Below are positions 12,822 through 26,000 of a stretch of DNA of 64,000 nucleotides, piece by piece. Position 1 is the first letter of the stretch, and each line of letters begins with the position of its first letter. The stretch lies in the NCBI GenBank assembly GCA_019054805.1, contig JAHQIY010000006.1, positions 5,580,001 through 5,644,000 of the forward strand, written 5' to 3'. The notes under the pieces were generated by a model, which worked only from the letters and a program-made list of their open reading frames with translations, made no database searches and was not told the origin of the DNA. The DNA is from Brachionus manjavacas (taxonomy: Eukaryota > Rotifera > Eurotatoria > Ploima > Brachionidae). The translations under genes were made by a program, and so were the position numbers.

Positions 12822-13488
12822 TTACATTTTTATATCAAACTTGATGACTCCTATGTTTACCAAGAAAATCTTTCTTAAAAATAAATTACGATATTGTTTT
12901 TCTATATTTTTATTCTGAGATCAAATCAAGTGAAATTCTAAGAGGGGGCAATGAATTGAAGTTCAAAGCAACTCACTATTGCAGCAAAGAGTGTGATGGC
13001 TTTTTAATTCAAGAATAAATACGATGCCTTCAAGTCTAGTGCAACGAGTTATCTATGATCAGTCGTGGCAAAATAGACTGATTAATATTATTATTATTGT
13101 TTATTTCAATGAGCGTCTTAGAGGAGATTCAAAGAAAAAAAAAGATAAAATATCAAATAGTTTCTAAGAATTTAAAATAAATGATAATTTGAGAATTACA
13201 CAATTATTTTGATTTTTAATTAGGAATTTTTTTTTATAGTTTGAAATAATTAGAAATTAATATTTCAACTAACTAGTTTAACCTGAAATTTTGACTTGTG
13301 ACTTTTACCAACTATGGTAAAAATATCAAGATATATAGTATTAAAATTTAATTTTAGAGAATATTTGAAAAAATTAAAAAACTTGGACCATTGGATTTTA
13401 AATGATACCTATTAAAAATTAATTTAAAATTGATTGAATATTAGAGTGAATTATGAAAATTTTTAAAATAAGATATTATTTTTCTTGT

Positions 13489-13507
13489 AGTAGTAGTAGT
13501 AGTAGTA
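13489..13507. repeat. (TAG)n microsatellite at a LINE 3' end
   Basis: About six TAG/GTA trinucleotides abut the minus-strand LINE copy that follows. They sit where the 3' tail of that LINE would be, so the run may be the element's own simple-repeat tail. Confidence 0.6.
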
Positions 13508-13981
13508 TTGAGTATTGGGACTATAGTAAAGCTATGCTATACTAACGCTTGTCGGCATTTAGCCCCTGGAAGGCTTTGACAGTCTTTCTTCTCTTGCTTT
13601 GCCCATTGCCAAACAATTCACTGTCTATCCTTGATTTTAAACTGTTGATTGATTTAGAACTGACACTGTCCTATGACAGGTTATTCCATTTTGATACTAC
13701 TCGATTTGTAAGGAAATTGTATCTGTATGAGCCGCGTTTGCTCAATTCTCTTTTAAGCCTCATATTATTCTCCCTTCTTAAATTAAGTGCCAAACTTTTA
13801 GCAGAATTGATACCATTCACTAGATTAATTTTCTCAAAGCCATTGATTGTTTGATACATTTGAATGAGTTATCCTCTAGTTCTACGATCTTCTAGACTTG
13901 TAAATTCCAAGGTATTTAGTCTATTCTCATATGAAACGTTCCTCAACGATTTGACTAATTTTGTTGCCCTTCTTTGCACCT

Positions 13982-14027
13982 AACAAAGTGCGACATATCT
14001 TCCAAAATTAATATGTCGCACTTTGTT
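13982..14027. repeat. Perfect 17-bp inverted repeat inside the LINE
   Basis: Arm AACAAAGTGCGACATAT (13982-13998) and its exact reverse complement (14011-14027) are separated by 12 bases. The hairpin lies at the junction where the surrounding LINE is interrupted, so it is probably the edge of an inserted element or a product of the insertion. Confidence 0.75.
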
Positions 14028-14155
14028 GCAGGACTCCACATACTCAGAGCTCCACATATTCAGAAGTGAATGAAGAGGACAAGTTATCAAAACAGGTGAG
14101 TGATAAACAGTTGCAAACAAATTTAAACTTAAATTAGAAATTCATTTTTTGAAAA

Positions 14156-14272
14156 CAAAGATTTTACACGTCGTCTTGGCACAACTTACCTATGAAATCC
14201 ATTTAACGATAACTAATAATCATCTTCATTATTTAACTTATTATTTATTATTATTACTATTAAATCTGATGT
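14156..14272 (-). repeat. LINE 3'-tail repeat, copy 1
   Basis: A block beginning GATTTTACACGTCGTCTTGG and ending in a (TTA)n-like run recurs almost unchanged at 16727-16843. Read on the minus strand it ends in AATAATAATAAATAATAAG-type sequence. Its position inside another LINE suggests a very short, 5'-truncated insertion. Confidence 0.7.
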
Positions 14273-15130
14273 GGTCTTACGAGACTAGTGTATAAAAGTT
14301 CCTGATCTAGGCATACAAATGAGTTCTTGCTTTGTCCAAGAACCCTATTTGCTTTCGCCGCTGCCGCCCTGCATTGCTTGTTCCATTTGAAGTCATTAGA
14401 AACAAATACGTCCAGATCTTTTTCAACCAGTGTTTCTATTAACGTAACATTTTTTCCTTCATTCAAAAAAGCATATTCCATTTTTTCCCTGTTTTTCCAA
14501 TGTAGATTATTTTACACTTTAAAACATTTAGTTTCGTCGACCATCTATTTGACCATTCATTCAATATGTCTAAATCTTCATGTAATTGCTTTGAAATCTT
14601 CTCCGCTTTGTTATTATAATAATTTTAAGATCATCTGCATAACCCAGGCATGAGCTACGAATATTATACAGATCGTTTATATAAAAAACAAATAAAATAG
14701 GTCCGAGAATCGAGGAACTCCACTTGAGGAATAAGCTTTTAACTTAGCTAATAATTTTTTATGTGACACTTTATCAGAGGCCTTGGAAAGACCAGTATAC
14801 ACAACATGAATAAAGTTACCTTTTTCCATCTCACAAGTAACCATGTCAATAAATTCTAATAAGTTTAAGTTGCATGATTTGTTTGGCATAAACCCATGCT
14901 GTTTTTCGATTATTAATTTATTTACAATTATAAAAACTAAAAGTTCATCTCTCACAATTCTTTCCATTATTTTACCAACAATAGATGTCAGAGAAACTGG
15001 CCTATAATTGGCAACCTCTACCTTTGAACCACTCTTATGCAAAGGTGACACATTTGCAGTTTTCCAGCGGTTGGGTTGAACACCCTCAGCAAATGATTTA
15101 GTTAAAATTTTAGATAATAGTACGGATAAT

Positions 15131-17543
15131 GAAGCTTAGTTTATTTAAATATTTTGCGATTTTGTATTTGTGGTTTAAATTATAAAAGAATTATTCAAAA
15201 TTTAACCACTTATTTATCTAATGATAAATAAGATAAGTTTTAGATAATTCTGAGGCTTTTTCAGATTTAAATAAAATAGTTAAGAAACTTTCAGTCAAAT
15301 TGTATAATATTATTAAATTTGTGACCATATATTCACTGAATCAATAATTAGCTCGATCATATCTTTTGTTTCCTTTTATTTTTTGTAATTGAATTTTTTT
15401 TTTCAAAAAATAATTTAGGGGGTGACCCCAGGGCACGTTCGAATGGTTCAAGACCTTCGTTTCTCTGACGTTTGAGCCCACATTAAAAGAAAAATTGATA
15501 TAAATTTAGAATGATCGAATAAAATTGGATAAAAATAAAAACATGAAAAAAGTGATTAAATTATTTTAAAAGCGAATTCACATTTTTGTAATTGTAGATT
15601 CATCATATTCGCTTTGCGGATTGATGTCATCACAACACATGTAACTCTTGATCCAATTCATCCAATTCCGATTCGGACCCTCAATAAATCAACCATCCAG
15701 ATGATCAAATGAACATATTCATATTTAGAATCATCATTTTCGATATGACAAATTGATACATAAAAAGCTTAAATTTAAATAAATTCTTTAAAATATTCAG
15801 CTTTTATTTAAGTCACTAAAAACAAAGTTTTGACAATCTCAAAATCAGAATTGCAAAAATTCTCAACTGATTTTGTGACTCTCTTCAAATTTATCATAAA
15901 AAATAATTTTCAGACAAAAAAATCGAAATTTTCCCGCTTCAGATAAAGTTCATGAAAATAACTCAAATTTTGAAAGATCTTCTAAAATTAAAATTAAATT
16001 TGAATTTTTTCAAATATCGATGTTTGATTTAACCATTGTTTAAATTTGCTAAAAAAAAAAACAATTAAAAATAGGGATGATTTTTTTTATTGTTTGCCTT
16101 AATTTTTCATCAAAAAATATTAAATTTATAAAAATGCTCTTTCCTAGTTAAAAATTTAATATTAAGATATTTAAAAAGAATTTTTTTTTATTAAGAAATT
16201 TAATGGGTCCTAAATTCTGATCAAAATTTTTATGATCATTATTTTGTTTTGTTTAAAACGAATAAAAGTAAAAATTGTTTAAAAACTTCAAAATTTCAAC
16301 TGAAAAATTTGGGTGAAAGATTGAATTAGATACATTATAAAAAACACTAATTAAATGAAGAAAATTATTTTATAGGATTTGGAATAGTCTAATAAGAAAA
16401 AGACATTTTACATAATAAGATATATTTTTATAGCACGTATTTTTTTTTATTCACAAGTGTATCTTTTAGTGATAAAAAGGGTAATTCATTTAAAAAATAC
16501 CCCTTATTTTTAAGTACTTTCATAAAGAAAATATCAAATTCACCAGCAAACTTAATAAAAAATTAATTTTCTTTTCTTCTAAATTATAAGGTTAAAATAA
16601 ATTAGAAAAGTTTTACCGAATGTAGAAAAAGTAAAATGTTTCGTTTAAAATTTTAATTTTAGAAATCCTAATGGTTTATTATAAAGAAAAAGTCTCTAAT
16701 CAAATAGAATGAATTTTTTTTTTTTTAAGATTTTACACGTCGTCTTGGCACAACTTACCTATGGACTCCGTTAAACGATAACTAATAATCATCTTCATTA
16801 TTTAACTTATTATTTATTAATATTATTACTTTTAAGTCTGATTTTAAAATTTAATTTCCTTAAAAAAAAATGTAATTTAAAAAATAATTTCAAATTACTA
16901 TCGATTGATTAGATATCACTTGGAGTCTAATGTATTCTATAATCATTTTCGAGAAAAAATAATTAATTTTATGTTTTATTTATGATTTATCTATTGAAGG
17001 TTACATATATGACATTTTGTGAAATTCAAATAAAAACTTAAAATAGTAGTTTGTAGTAAAACAAAATGAATAAATTGAGGAGTTTTTCTAAATTTTTATT
17101 TAAGTTACAATTCAAAAAATATTAATTTTATAAGAAGCGTAAAGAATACAAAAATAGATAGATTATTCAATTATTTTTTTACTCAAATAACTAATTAAAT
17201 TTTCCAACGATTTTCCATTTAATTTTTTATTAATTTTACAAAAATAAAAACTAAGCCAAAAAAAATTTCCTTAATGCTTTGCTTTTTTTAATTTCAAATT
17301 TTTTTAGAATTTTTTTTAAATTCAAAACAAAATCCTTGAATTTTGCTATAGTTTTGAACTTATTAATGAGTCAAATAGTTTCGTAAAACGAAAAACATTG
17401 CGAAAAAAACAACTTGTAAAATTAAATATATATTTTTCTCTATTTAATAAAAACTCATCCAAATAGATATTTTAGCTTTTAGATGCTTACTGCAATCATT
17501 AGTAAAGAAAACAATAAGAATTTGATATTTTATTTGGTTACAT
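15131..17543. other. AT-rich intergenic sequence 3' of PP1
   Basis: No exon is recognised. It holds the second LINE-tail repeat (16727-16843) and a GC-richer island at about 15418-15480. The remainder is A/T-rich sequence without visible structure. Confidence 0.5.
16727..16843 (-). repeat. LINE 3'-tail repeat, copy 2
   Basis: Near-identical to 14156-14272 over about 110 bp. They share ACACGTCGTCTTGGCACAAC, TTACCTATG and ACGATAACTAATAATCATC and end in the same A/T trinucleotide run. This is a solo short insertion about 0.9 kb from the PP1 stop codon. Confidence 0.7.
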
Positions 17544-18771
<1,228 letters not shown>

Positions 18772-20058
18772 TTATTCAATGTGCTAAATTTTATCTATTT
18801 ATTATTAGAAAATAAAAATAATTAGATTTTTAAATTTATTCTGAACCATAGTTTTAAAAACTGAATATGTTTAATCCAGTGGTAAAGTGTGAAAAATTTG
18901 AATGAAACTTTTTTTCTTAAAGTAGTTAGAAAAAAACGATGCATTAGAAATTTTATATTTTGTTTTTGAGAAAATTAAATTTTAGCTTCATATGCAAATT
19001 GCGATACAAATAACTAAAAATAATATTTTATGTTTATAAATTAGATTAGCATTTTTCAATTTCTATTTTTAAATTATAAATTTGTTAAAATATATTTGAA
19101 AATTTTGCTACTGTCATGCGCTTGAACATGTCTTTGTGCTATCAAATGCATCGAGTCTACATTTTTTAGAATAACTTGGAAAACTTTAAAGTATATTAAT
19201 ATGACAAATGAACTTTATTTTTTTGAAGAAATTTAAACTGTGCAAAAACTAGCCTTTGCAAATTGTTTTCAGATAGCTCGATTTGGTAGCAAACCAAATA
19301 TGCTTACACTTTCTGTATATCTGTTTATATAGTAAAATTTTCATAATTAAATAATTGACTTTTTGAAGCAATCAAATATTTTTATTTAAGTGCTGACCAT
19401 TTGTATTAATAATTAAAATTTTATTTGTTTATCAGTCTGGAAGTTAGCAATGTTTGTTAAATCAATTGAGTCAATTTATCCAAATTCTGGCAAAGCATTT
19501 GATATTTAAATGAACAAATTGAAAGTGAATTTTTTTTTAAAAATTTTATTATTTTTTATTTATGTAGAAAAAAAAGATATTTTTTAAAATAATTCTAATT
19601 TTTTAACCATTAAAATAATGAACAAAGTGAATAAATTTTGAAAATTAAATAAAATTTTATGACAAGCTATTTGTGTTTTGAATTCTTGACGAATTTTACA
19701 AAAAAATAAATTCTCCAAGAATTGGACTAAATTAGAGAAAGAAAAGCAAAATTTTCAATAAGAAAAAATTGAATTAAAAGATAATTTTTTAATTGAGCCT
19801 ATTTTTTTTTAAGAGTAAGATCGCTGGTAAAACCATTGCTAAAAATAACTTAATTTTTTAATTATTGCTCTGGCAACAAATATCCAAGAGCCTCTTTGAT
19901 TTTATCTTAAATTATAAAAAAGAAAAAAAATGACTGTCGCAATAAACTAAAATATTTTGTCGTTTAATCGAAAATAAGGTAGATAAACGAAAGTATAGGT
20001 AAAGGTAATAAATAAAGTGTTACACAGAAATGAGATACTAGGTATTGTAGTCAGAGCT
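18772..20058. other. Spacer between PP1 start and hexokinase 3' end
   Basis: About 1.3 kb of AT-rich DNA on which both neighbours are oriented to the left. It should contain the PP1 promoter and the hexokinase 3' UTR. ATTAAA on the minus strand near 19962 is a possible poly(A) signal for the distal hexokinase isoform. No further exon seen. Confidence 0.45.
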
Positions 20059-20163
20059 TTAGGGAGACGATTGACCAAGAGCTTCTAAGCGTTTTTTATT
20101 CTCCACCGCCGCAACCATGCTTGCACCTTTGCCCGATGCGTCCGTGGACAGAATTATCTTGTA
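20059..20163 (-). CDS. HK: Hexokinase distal alternative terminal exon
   Basis: Encodes 34 residues starting YKIILSTDASGKGASM and ending LGQSSP, then a stop. It is preceded by a consensus acceptor (tatatttaag|TAC) in phase 0, compatible with the donor at 21171 (AGG|gtaagt). It aligns with the proximal exon through YxIxLSTDxSGxGAxxxAV, the conserved ATP-binding end of hexokinases. It has DASGKGA, keeping the usual Lys but replacing the first Gly. Splicing to it would skip the proximal exon across a 1007-bp intron. Confidence 0.8.
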   Translation of the reverse strand, partial: YKIILSTDASGKGASMVAAVENKKRLEALGQSSP

Positions 20164-23040
20164 CTTAAATATAAAAGCGTTAGTAGTGACATTTAAAAAG
20201 TTAGAAAAAGAGCAAAATATGGCATAAAATTAAGCAAAATAATCTTTAAACACTATTGATTATAGAGAAGTGATAAGCGTCTAAGGGAGCTTAAGCAAAT
20301 AGTCTTAGAATTGAATGTAACACATGTTATTAGGTTTGGTCAAAAATTGAAAAATAAAATTTTATATTTTTTCTTTATTTTTAAAATTGTAAATTCCAAA
20401 AATATTAGAAATTTTTGAGATTAAAAAAAATTTAAAAATTGAACAACTGAAAAAGGATCAAAACAAATAAAGAAGATTAACAAAAAAAACTTGTGAATAT
20501 AACTCTCTTTCTCTGTTTTGAATCTACAATAAAATATACATGCTCTAAATAGGCCTCAACGTTAAAATCCACATTAGGTTAATTAATAGATTATTAAATT
20601 TTTGACTTGGAGAAAAAACCGGAAAAAAAGCTTCACTAAAAAAATTCTCATTTATTTTATTTCTTTCAATTGGTGTTAATAATTAGATGGAACTAATCCA
20701 TTGTATCTACCACTCATAAAGCAAAAAAGAACAGTTTTTATAAAACCGGTTTGTTCCAAAAAAAACATTCTGTATGCAAAAAAAATAAAAACAGATTTTT
20801 TTCTCTTAAGTATGATGGTAAACTTCCATAGTTAATGATTTTTAATAGTAATAAATTGAGGCAAAATACGATAGCATTCTAAATCGATCACGTTTAGAAT
20901 GAAAAGTTGGTCTTATAGTCTTTGTAGTCGGGCGCCGTTACTGCTGATAGCGCTGCTCCAATACCGCTTCCGTCGGTTGAGAGTACAATTTGATACTGTT
21001 TAAGATAACAAAAAAATCAAATAATATTTTTAAAAAAATTTAAATCAAAATAAATAAAACATATTCCAATTTTTTGTTCTTGAAAGTTTTAAAAATTGAA
21101 ATTTACAATTAATATTGAACCGGCTTACACAGACACCCTACATGCAAGTAGAATAATTAAATCAACTTACCCTAATGTGTGGATGAACCAACATTTGCAT
21201 GGCTTTTTCCATGTTTTTCTTGAATTTGGGATGAAATCTGTACAGAGATCCGTCGACCGCAATGGTCACATTGGGCGCATTGATGTGATTAAGCAGTACG
21301 GCGAGGCCTTTGATTTTAATTTAAAAAAACAACTAAAATTTGCCAGTGAAATTACCTGCAGCGGCCAATTGAGCAGCTCGTCTGGACACTAGTTTGCATA
21401 CGTACTGAACTATGACACAATCATCGTAGGTCGGTCGGTCTAGGCCCATTTGCTCGAGCACCGATTTTGTGTGTCTATAGGTAACGCCTGAGTCTGTTTC
21501 GATTTCGGACACATACTTGGTATAGAAACTGCCTTTGGTGTACAATGCTTGGCGATAGTCAGTGCTCCAGCTGTGATCTCGGTGACCAACAAAAAGCAAT
21601 TCTTTTTCCCACAAGTCCAAGATTATAAGACGCACAATTTCACCCATGTACATACCGGACATCATTTTTTCATAGCTAAAGAAGACAAATTTATTTAAAA
21701 TTTAAAAAAGAATTTTTTACTAATTTTTAGATAAATTTTCTTGCTCATTTTTAAATGAAAAAAATAAATCAATATAATAATACTAAAAAAAATATGAAAT
21801 TCATTTTTAATTAACTCAAAATAATAAGTTAAAATTTTTTCAAAAATTTAAATCTAAAAACTTACATTTGTCTTGTGGGGTTGAGAGAGGTCTTGTCAAC
21901 TTCGATATCATAGTCAGTTCTGAGGAAGTTAAGACAACCATTGTCGCCAAAAGCGCCCCATTCCATATTGATAATAACCTGTTTTGGATCATTGCGGTCA
22001 CCATCCCAAGTCTTGACATTATCCAAATTTTCAACATAACAAGCATTCGAACCAGTGCCAAGAATGAGGCCGATTCTAGTGTTCTGGTCGTTGTAGGCCG
22101 ATGCCATCAAAGTACCAACTGTGTCATTAACCAAGGCCAAAACTTTAACTTTTATATCCTAATGAAATAAATAGAAAAATTAAAAAAAAAAAATTTCTCA
22201 AATATTTTTTGCTACCCCTCTTCTTTCGATGGCTTCTTGTAGCATGCCTACAACATCGTTACCAACCACGCCACTGCAATCAAAGCCCTTGGTCCAATTT
22301 GCTAAAATAGCGGACGCAAGGCCTTTTTGGTGACACGGAAACGAAAAAGTAAAGCCCAGTGGATATTCGCGATTGTTTTGGATCAATTTTTCGGCGTTCA
22401 TAAAGCCTGCCAAACATTTGGCAATGTGGTCGAAAAGTTGAATGCCAGTGCCGGTCATAATCGACTGTGGTATCAAGAAAACCTTCGATTTGACTTTGAT
22501 ATCGCCCGAGTCCAAATTGATTAGCAAAACACGAAAGTTAGTTCCACCCAAGTCCAGCGCAAGTATGTCGCCTTTTTCTGTACCGTCTGGCAACGAGCGA
22601 ACATAAGTGGGAAACATCTTCACATCTGCTTTATCATGAGTGGCCGGGTCCAGACCCTTGTGCATTTCGTCCAGCATAAGCTCCATCACTTTGTGCAAGC
22701 ACTCTTTGGACAACTTGAATTTGCCCAGAACGTGCTCGATCTGGTCGTTCTTGTCGGCTTCGCGCACATGAAAGCGGTGTCTTCGCTTGGCCAGTTGGTA
22801 TCCTACATAGAAGGCGGATCCAAATGCCGCGGCACTCGCCAAACTAATCGCTACAACTTTTTTCATCAGACCCGGATTGTTCTCCGCATCGAAAGCCACC
22901 GCTCTGCCCGAGCCTTGCTTAGATGTGCTAACTACAGCTGCCTTAAGGCCCCGTCCCACTATTTCATTCTGTACATAATGCAAACTGCTCGAAAGTACTC
23001 GACCCAGACCATTTATGTACGATGATTGAAAATTTTCCAT
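20059..23040 (-). CDS. HK: Hexokinase with N-terminal membrane anchor and alternative 3' exons
   Basis: Phosphorylates glucose with ATP at the start of glycolysis. Minus-strand exons are 22216-23040, 21866-22158, 21356-21675 and 21171-21307, then either 20894-20995 or 20059-20163. Constant introns are 57, 190 and 48 bp. Predicted products are 558 or 559 residues. Residues about 61-81 (KKVVAISLASAAAFGSAFYVG) form a hydrophobic segment followed by KRRHR, suggesting an N-terminal anchor on a membrane, with the catalytic domain after residue 90. Family motifs are LALDLGGTNFRV (phosphate 1), the signature LGFTFSFPC, LVNDTVGT with the catalytic Asp (about 287), ILGTGSNACYVE, and the adenosine-site LSTDGSG in the last exon. 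This is a single catalytic unit, not the duplicated 100-kDa vertebrate form. Frames on the plus strand are shadows. Confidence 0.95.
20894..20995 (-). CDS. HK: Hexokinase proximal alternative terminal exon
   Basis: Encodes 33 residues starting YQIVLSTDGSGIGAAL and ending KTNFSF, then a stop. The acceptor is cttaaacag|TAT in phase 0, 175 bp after the shared donor at 21171. It keeps DGSG but has Ile where most hexokinases have Lys. The C-terminal tails of the two exons are unrelated. A minus-strand AATAAA lies about 240 bases downstream (near 20651), so this exon could have its own poly(A) site. Confidence 0.85.
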   Translation of the reverse strand, partial: YQIVLSTDGSGIGAALSAVTAPDYKDYKTNFSF

Positions 23041-26000
23041 TTCTGCGGGTTGTTTTTTTGTTTTTTGTTAATTAAAATGATTGTTACAAAATAAAATTAT
23101 TAAAATTCTCTACAATTTTTTGCTTGTTGCCAAACAGAAATTATCTAAATAGGAAAAAAAAGCGATCTAATTATAGATTTAGCTTTGCGCAGTTGTACAA
23201 ACAACCAAAAAAGCGTTGCTACATAAATCAGCGCCCAAAATAGATAATTTGAAGGATTGAAATTTTTAAATTTAATTAAAATTTTGAATAAAATTTTACT
23301 TTTTGGTGTTTAATTTAGCCAAATAGCTATAGAAATATTCATAAATGAAAAAGCACAGATTTATTAGAGAAAAATTTGGAGAAAAATTGACTAGAAGAGC
23401 TGTTGAAAATGAGCGGTTTGAATATTCATGTTTTAATAAAATCACAGTCTTTTGATTTATTGTTTGATAAATCATCTAAGACTTTAAGTGTTTAATAGAA
23501 TTTTAAACAAAAGATTAGTAAATTTTTAAGCTTTAAAAAGGTCAAGTTTAAAAAAATTTAAGATAATTTAAACGTGAACAGGTCTGACTTGAACACTGAA
23601 TACAAATGCATTCAATTTTTTATCGGATGGAAATTAAACTTTGAAAAAGATTAAAAATTGGATTTAAAATAATACAAAATATTTGTATTCAAATTTTTAC
23701 TTAGAAAAATTTCTAATTAAATTAAATTAAATTAAAATAATTACAGAGAATTTTTTTTTTCTATTCCTAAGAAAAAAAAATTTCAACCGAATCAAATGAG
23801 AAAAAAATTGTTTTAAGTACTCCTTTTGAAAGAGCTCTAGGACTAATGACTAAACTGTCGCAGACAATACAACACCTTTCGATTAAATTATCAAATATTT
23901 GCAAGCAAGACTCTCTAATTTCCTTAAGGTATTTTGGTTAGAAAGTAGCAAAAAATTCCAAAAAACAAAATCATTTTATCGATTCGAAAAACTAATTTCA
24001 ATTTATGGGTGTGTATCTGTTAATTTCTTTCTTTTTAGCGCAGTTCCGTTTGAACTTAATGTCTCATCTTGAAATTAGATTGATAATTATTGCGCATTTT
24101 TTTTTAAATAAAATAAATTATTTTTTTGGGTAAAAAAAAGAGGTGATTTTAAATAAAATTTTATCAAAAAAATCTAAACCATTTTGTTCTAGATAATCTT
24201 GTCAAATTTATTTTTATTTTGCTGGATATTTGAGTTTATCTTGGGGTACAGCTTTTAGGACAATCGCTAAAAAAGAGAATCCGTCATCAATAGCATCGAT
24301 CTAGCTCACTTTTAATCTACCTTTAGCAAAAAGATATACATTTTTAATTAACTTAAGTAAACTCTTAAGAAAATTATTTATTTATTTTTCTAAATCTAGA
24401 AAAAAAGTCAAAATATCAACCGAACTAAATATGAAATGGTAAAAACTAAACTATTTTGAATTTTACTGGCAAAAATTAACTTATTACAACAAAGAAGCGT
24501 TAGTCTAATTCAAGAAAATAATTTCAAAATTTTAAAATCCCATATTCTGCTTTATTATAATAGCGTTTGTTCTGCTGTTAATGCTCATAGCTTCCATTTG
24601 CTCTCTTGAAATATCGATGTTCCTGCTAATGAAGCTAAAATAAGCTGAAATATTTCTACATGAAAAACTATACTCTCTGGCAACAAAAAAAATGCAAAAC
24701 ATTACCAATGTGTAAATTATTTCAAATGATAACCAGTTTTATTGGTAAACTATTTCTAGCATAGACCTGTGCAAAATTTGAACAGAAAATCAATCGCTTA
24801 GTTCGAGAGATTGTCGATTAGGCAGTAGGAATAAAATTATAATTTTTTATTCTAAGGCAAATGTGAGGATTTGGCCCGCTCAGCATCCAAAGCATTTCTT
24901 CTTTTTAGCAAAAAAATAATTCAAAAATCATAATTTTTAAGCGTCTTATTCAGAACCTTCTAGAAATCATAATTTGTTCTCTAAATATTAAAATTAAAAT
25001 TATTTTTGAATTAAATACAATTGGCAAACAAGCAAGCGAAACAACGCAATTTTAAGCGTCACTCTAATTGCTTCGCGTATGAAAACTTGGCAAAATTTTT
25101 CTAAAAATAAAGAAAATAAATTTCCATTTTTTTGAAGATAATTTGAGGCCTATTTATGCCTAAAGGAAACTTTGTATTAAAATAATTTATAGATTTTTAT
25201 TATAATTGGCGTTAACAATTGTTTCCAACTTATTTATGGTTCAGGCCCCTTAATATTCTGCTGAGTCAACAAACTATTATTTAGCTTCTAATGATGCTAT
25301 AATTTGTCATGCTAATTTCGTAAGGCAATCGAAAAATTGATTAAATTGCATAATTCCAAGCAAGAGCTGCTTAGTCAAGACAACCAAGCTACATAAAATA
25401 TAATAATTATTACCTATTTTATATTTTATTTAGTTGTAATAAATATCATGAAAAATACGATTTTCCTTTTATAAATTTTCACTCGTCAATCAAACTCTTC
25501 CTTATCTTGATTGTTATCTCAATTTTTTGATATCAAGGTTCAATTTTCACTTCAACTAACTTGGATTTAGTGGCACCTTGTTCAGCATTTTGTTTATGCT
25601 CATGACTCTAAAGCAATTTAAAATAAAAACTCTGCCAAAATTTCAAAAATTTAAAAGGATTGAGCCTAAGGCCTTAATTGAACATATCTCCAATAATTGT
25701 GACAAATTTTGATTTATCTCATCACTTTACTAATCTTAATTGTCTTAATTATATTTAGTTGAAAAATCAGTACAGGGGTCCCTAATCTATTCGATTTTAG
25801 ACTGAAAAAAAGCTGAATAAAATATGCCCATAGATTTTATAATTGAAAAGCTAGTGTTTATGGCCTAGGACATCTTATTAGAATAATAAAAAAAAATTTT
25901 ATCAAAACTAATAAATTTTGCTAAAATATAAGATTTTAGATTAATGCATATTTTATAGTAAAATATGCTCAACTCAAAGCATTTTTATCCAAAAAAAAAT

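Larger units (their letters stand above)
5551..13480. other. AT-rich intergenic desert between Hmx and PP1
   Basis: No exon is recognisable on either strand; the sequence is mostly A/T homopolymers. Exceptions are the MITE-like repeats listed separately, LINE 3'-end-like pieces (about 10035-10115, 11690-11775 and 13078-13130, the last in minus orientation), and two GC-richer islands at about 8335-8530 and 8945-9030. The islands contain homeodomain-type cores (TTAGATTA, TTTAATCC) and two TGCCACGT repeats about 35 bp apart. They could be regulatory DNA of Hmx. Confidence 0.5.
13508..15130 (-). mobile_element. Decayed LINE (jockey/CR1-like reverse transcriptase), interrupted
   Basis: Pieces of one non-LTR retrotransposon ORF2 read on the minus strand. 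14677-15051 holds the RT region with NYRPVSLTSIVGKIMERI and a degraded catalytic region. 14260-14481 holds EKDLDVFVSNDFKWNKQ and KANRVLGQSK ... LYTSLVRPH. 13671-13980 holds VQRRATKLVKSLR followed by RYNFLTNRVVSKWNNL, the conserved C-terminal end. Stops and frameshifts separate the pieces. Between RPH and VQRRATK about 280 bp of foreign sequence is inserted (13982-14275), including a perfect hairpin and another LINE 3' tail. The copy is dead, 5'-truncated and carries a nested insertion. Confidence 0.85.
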
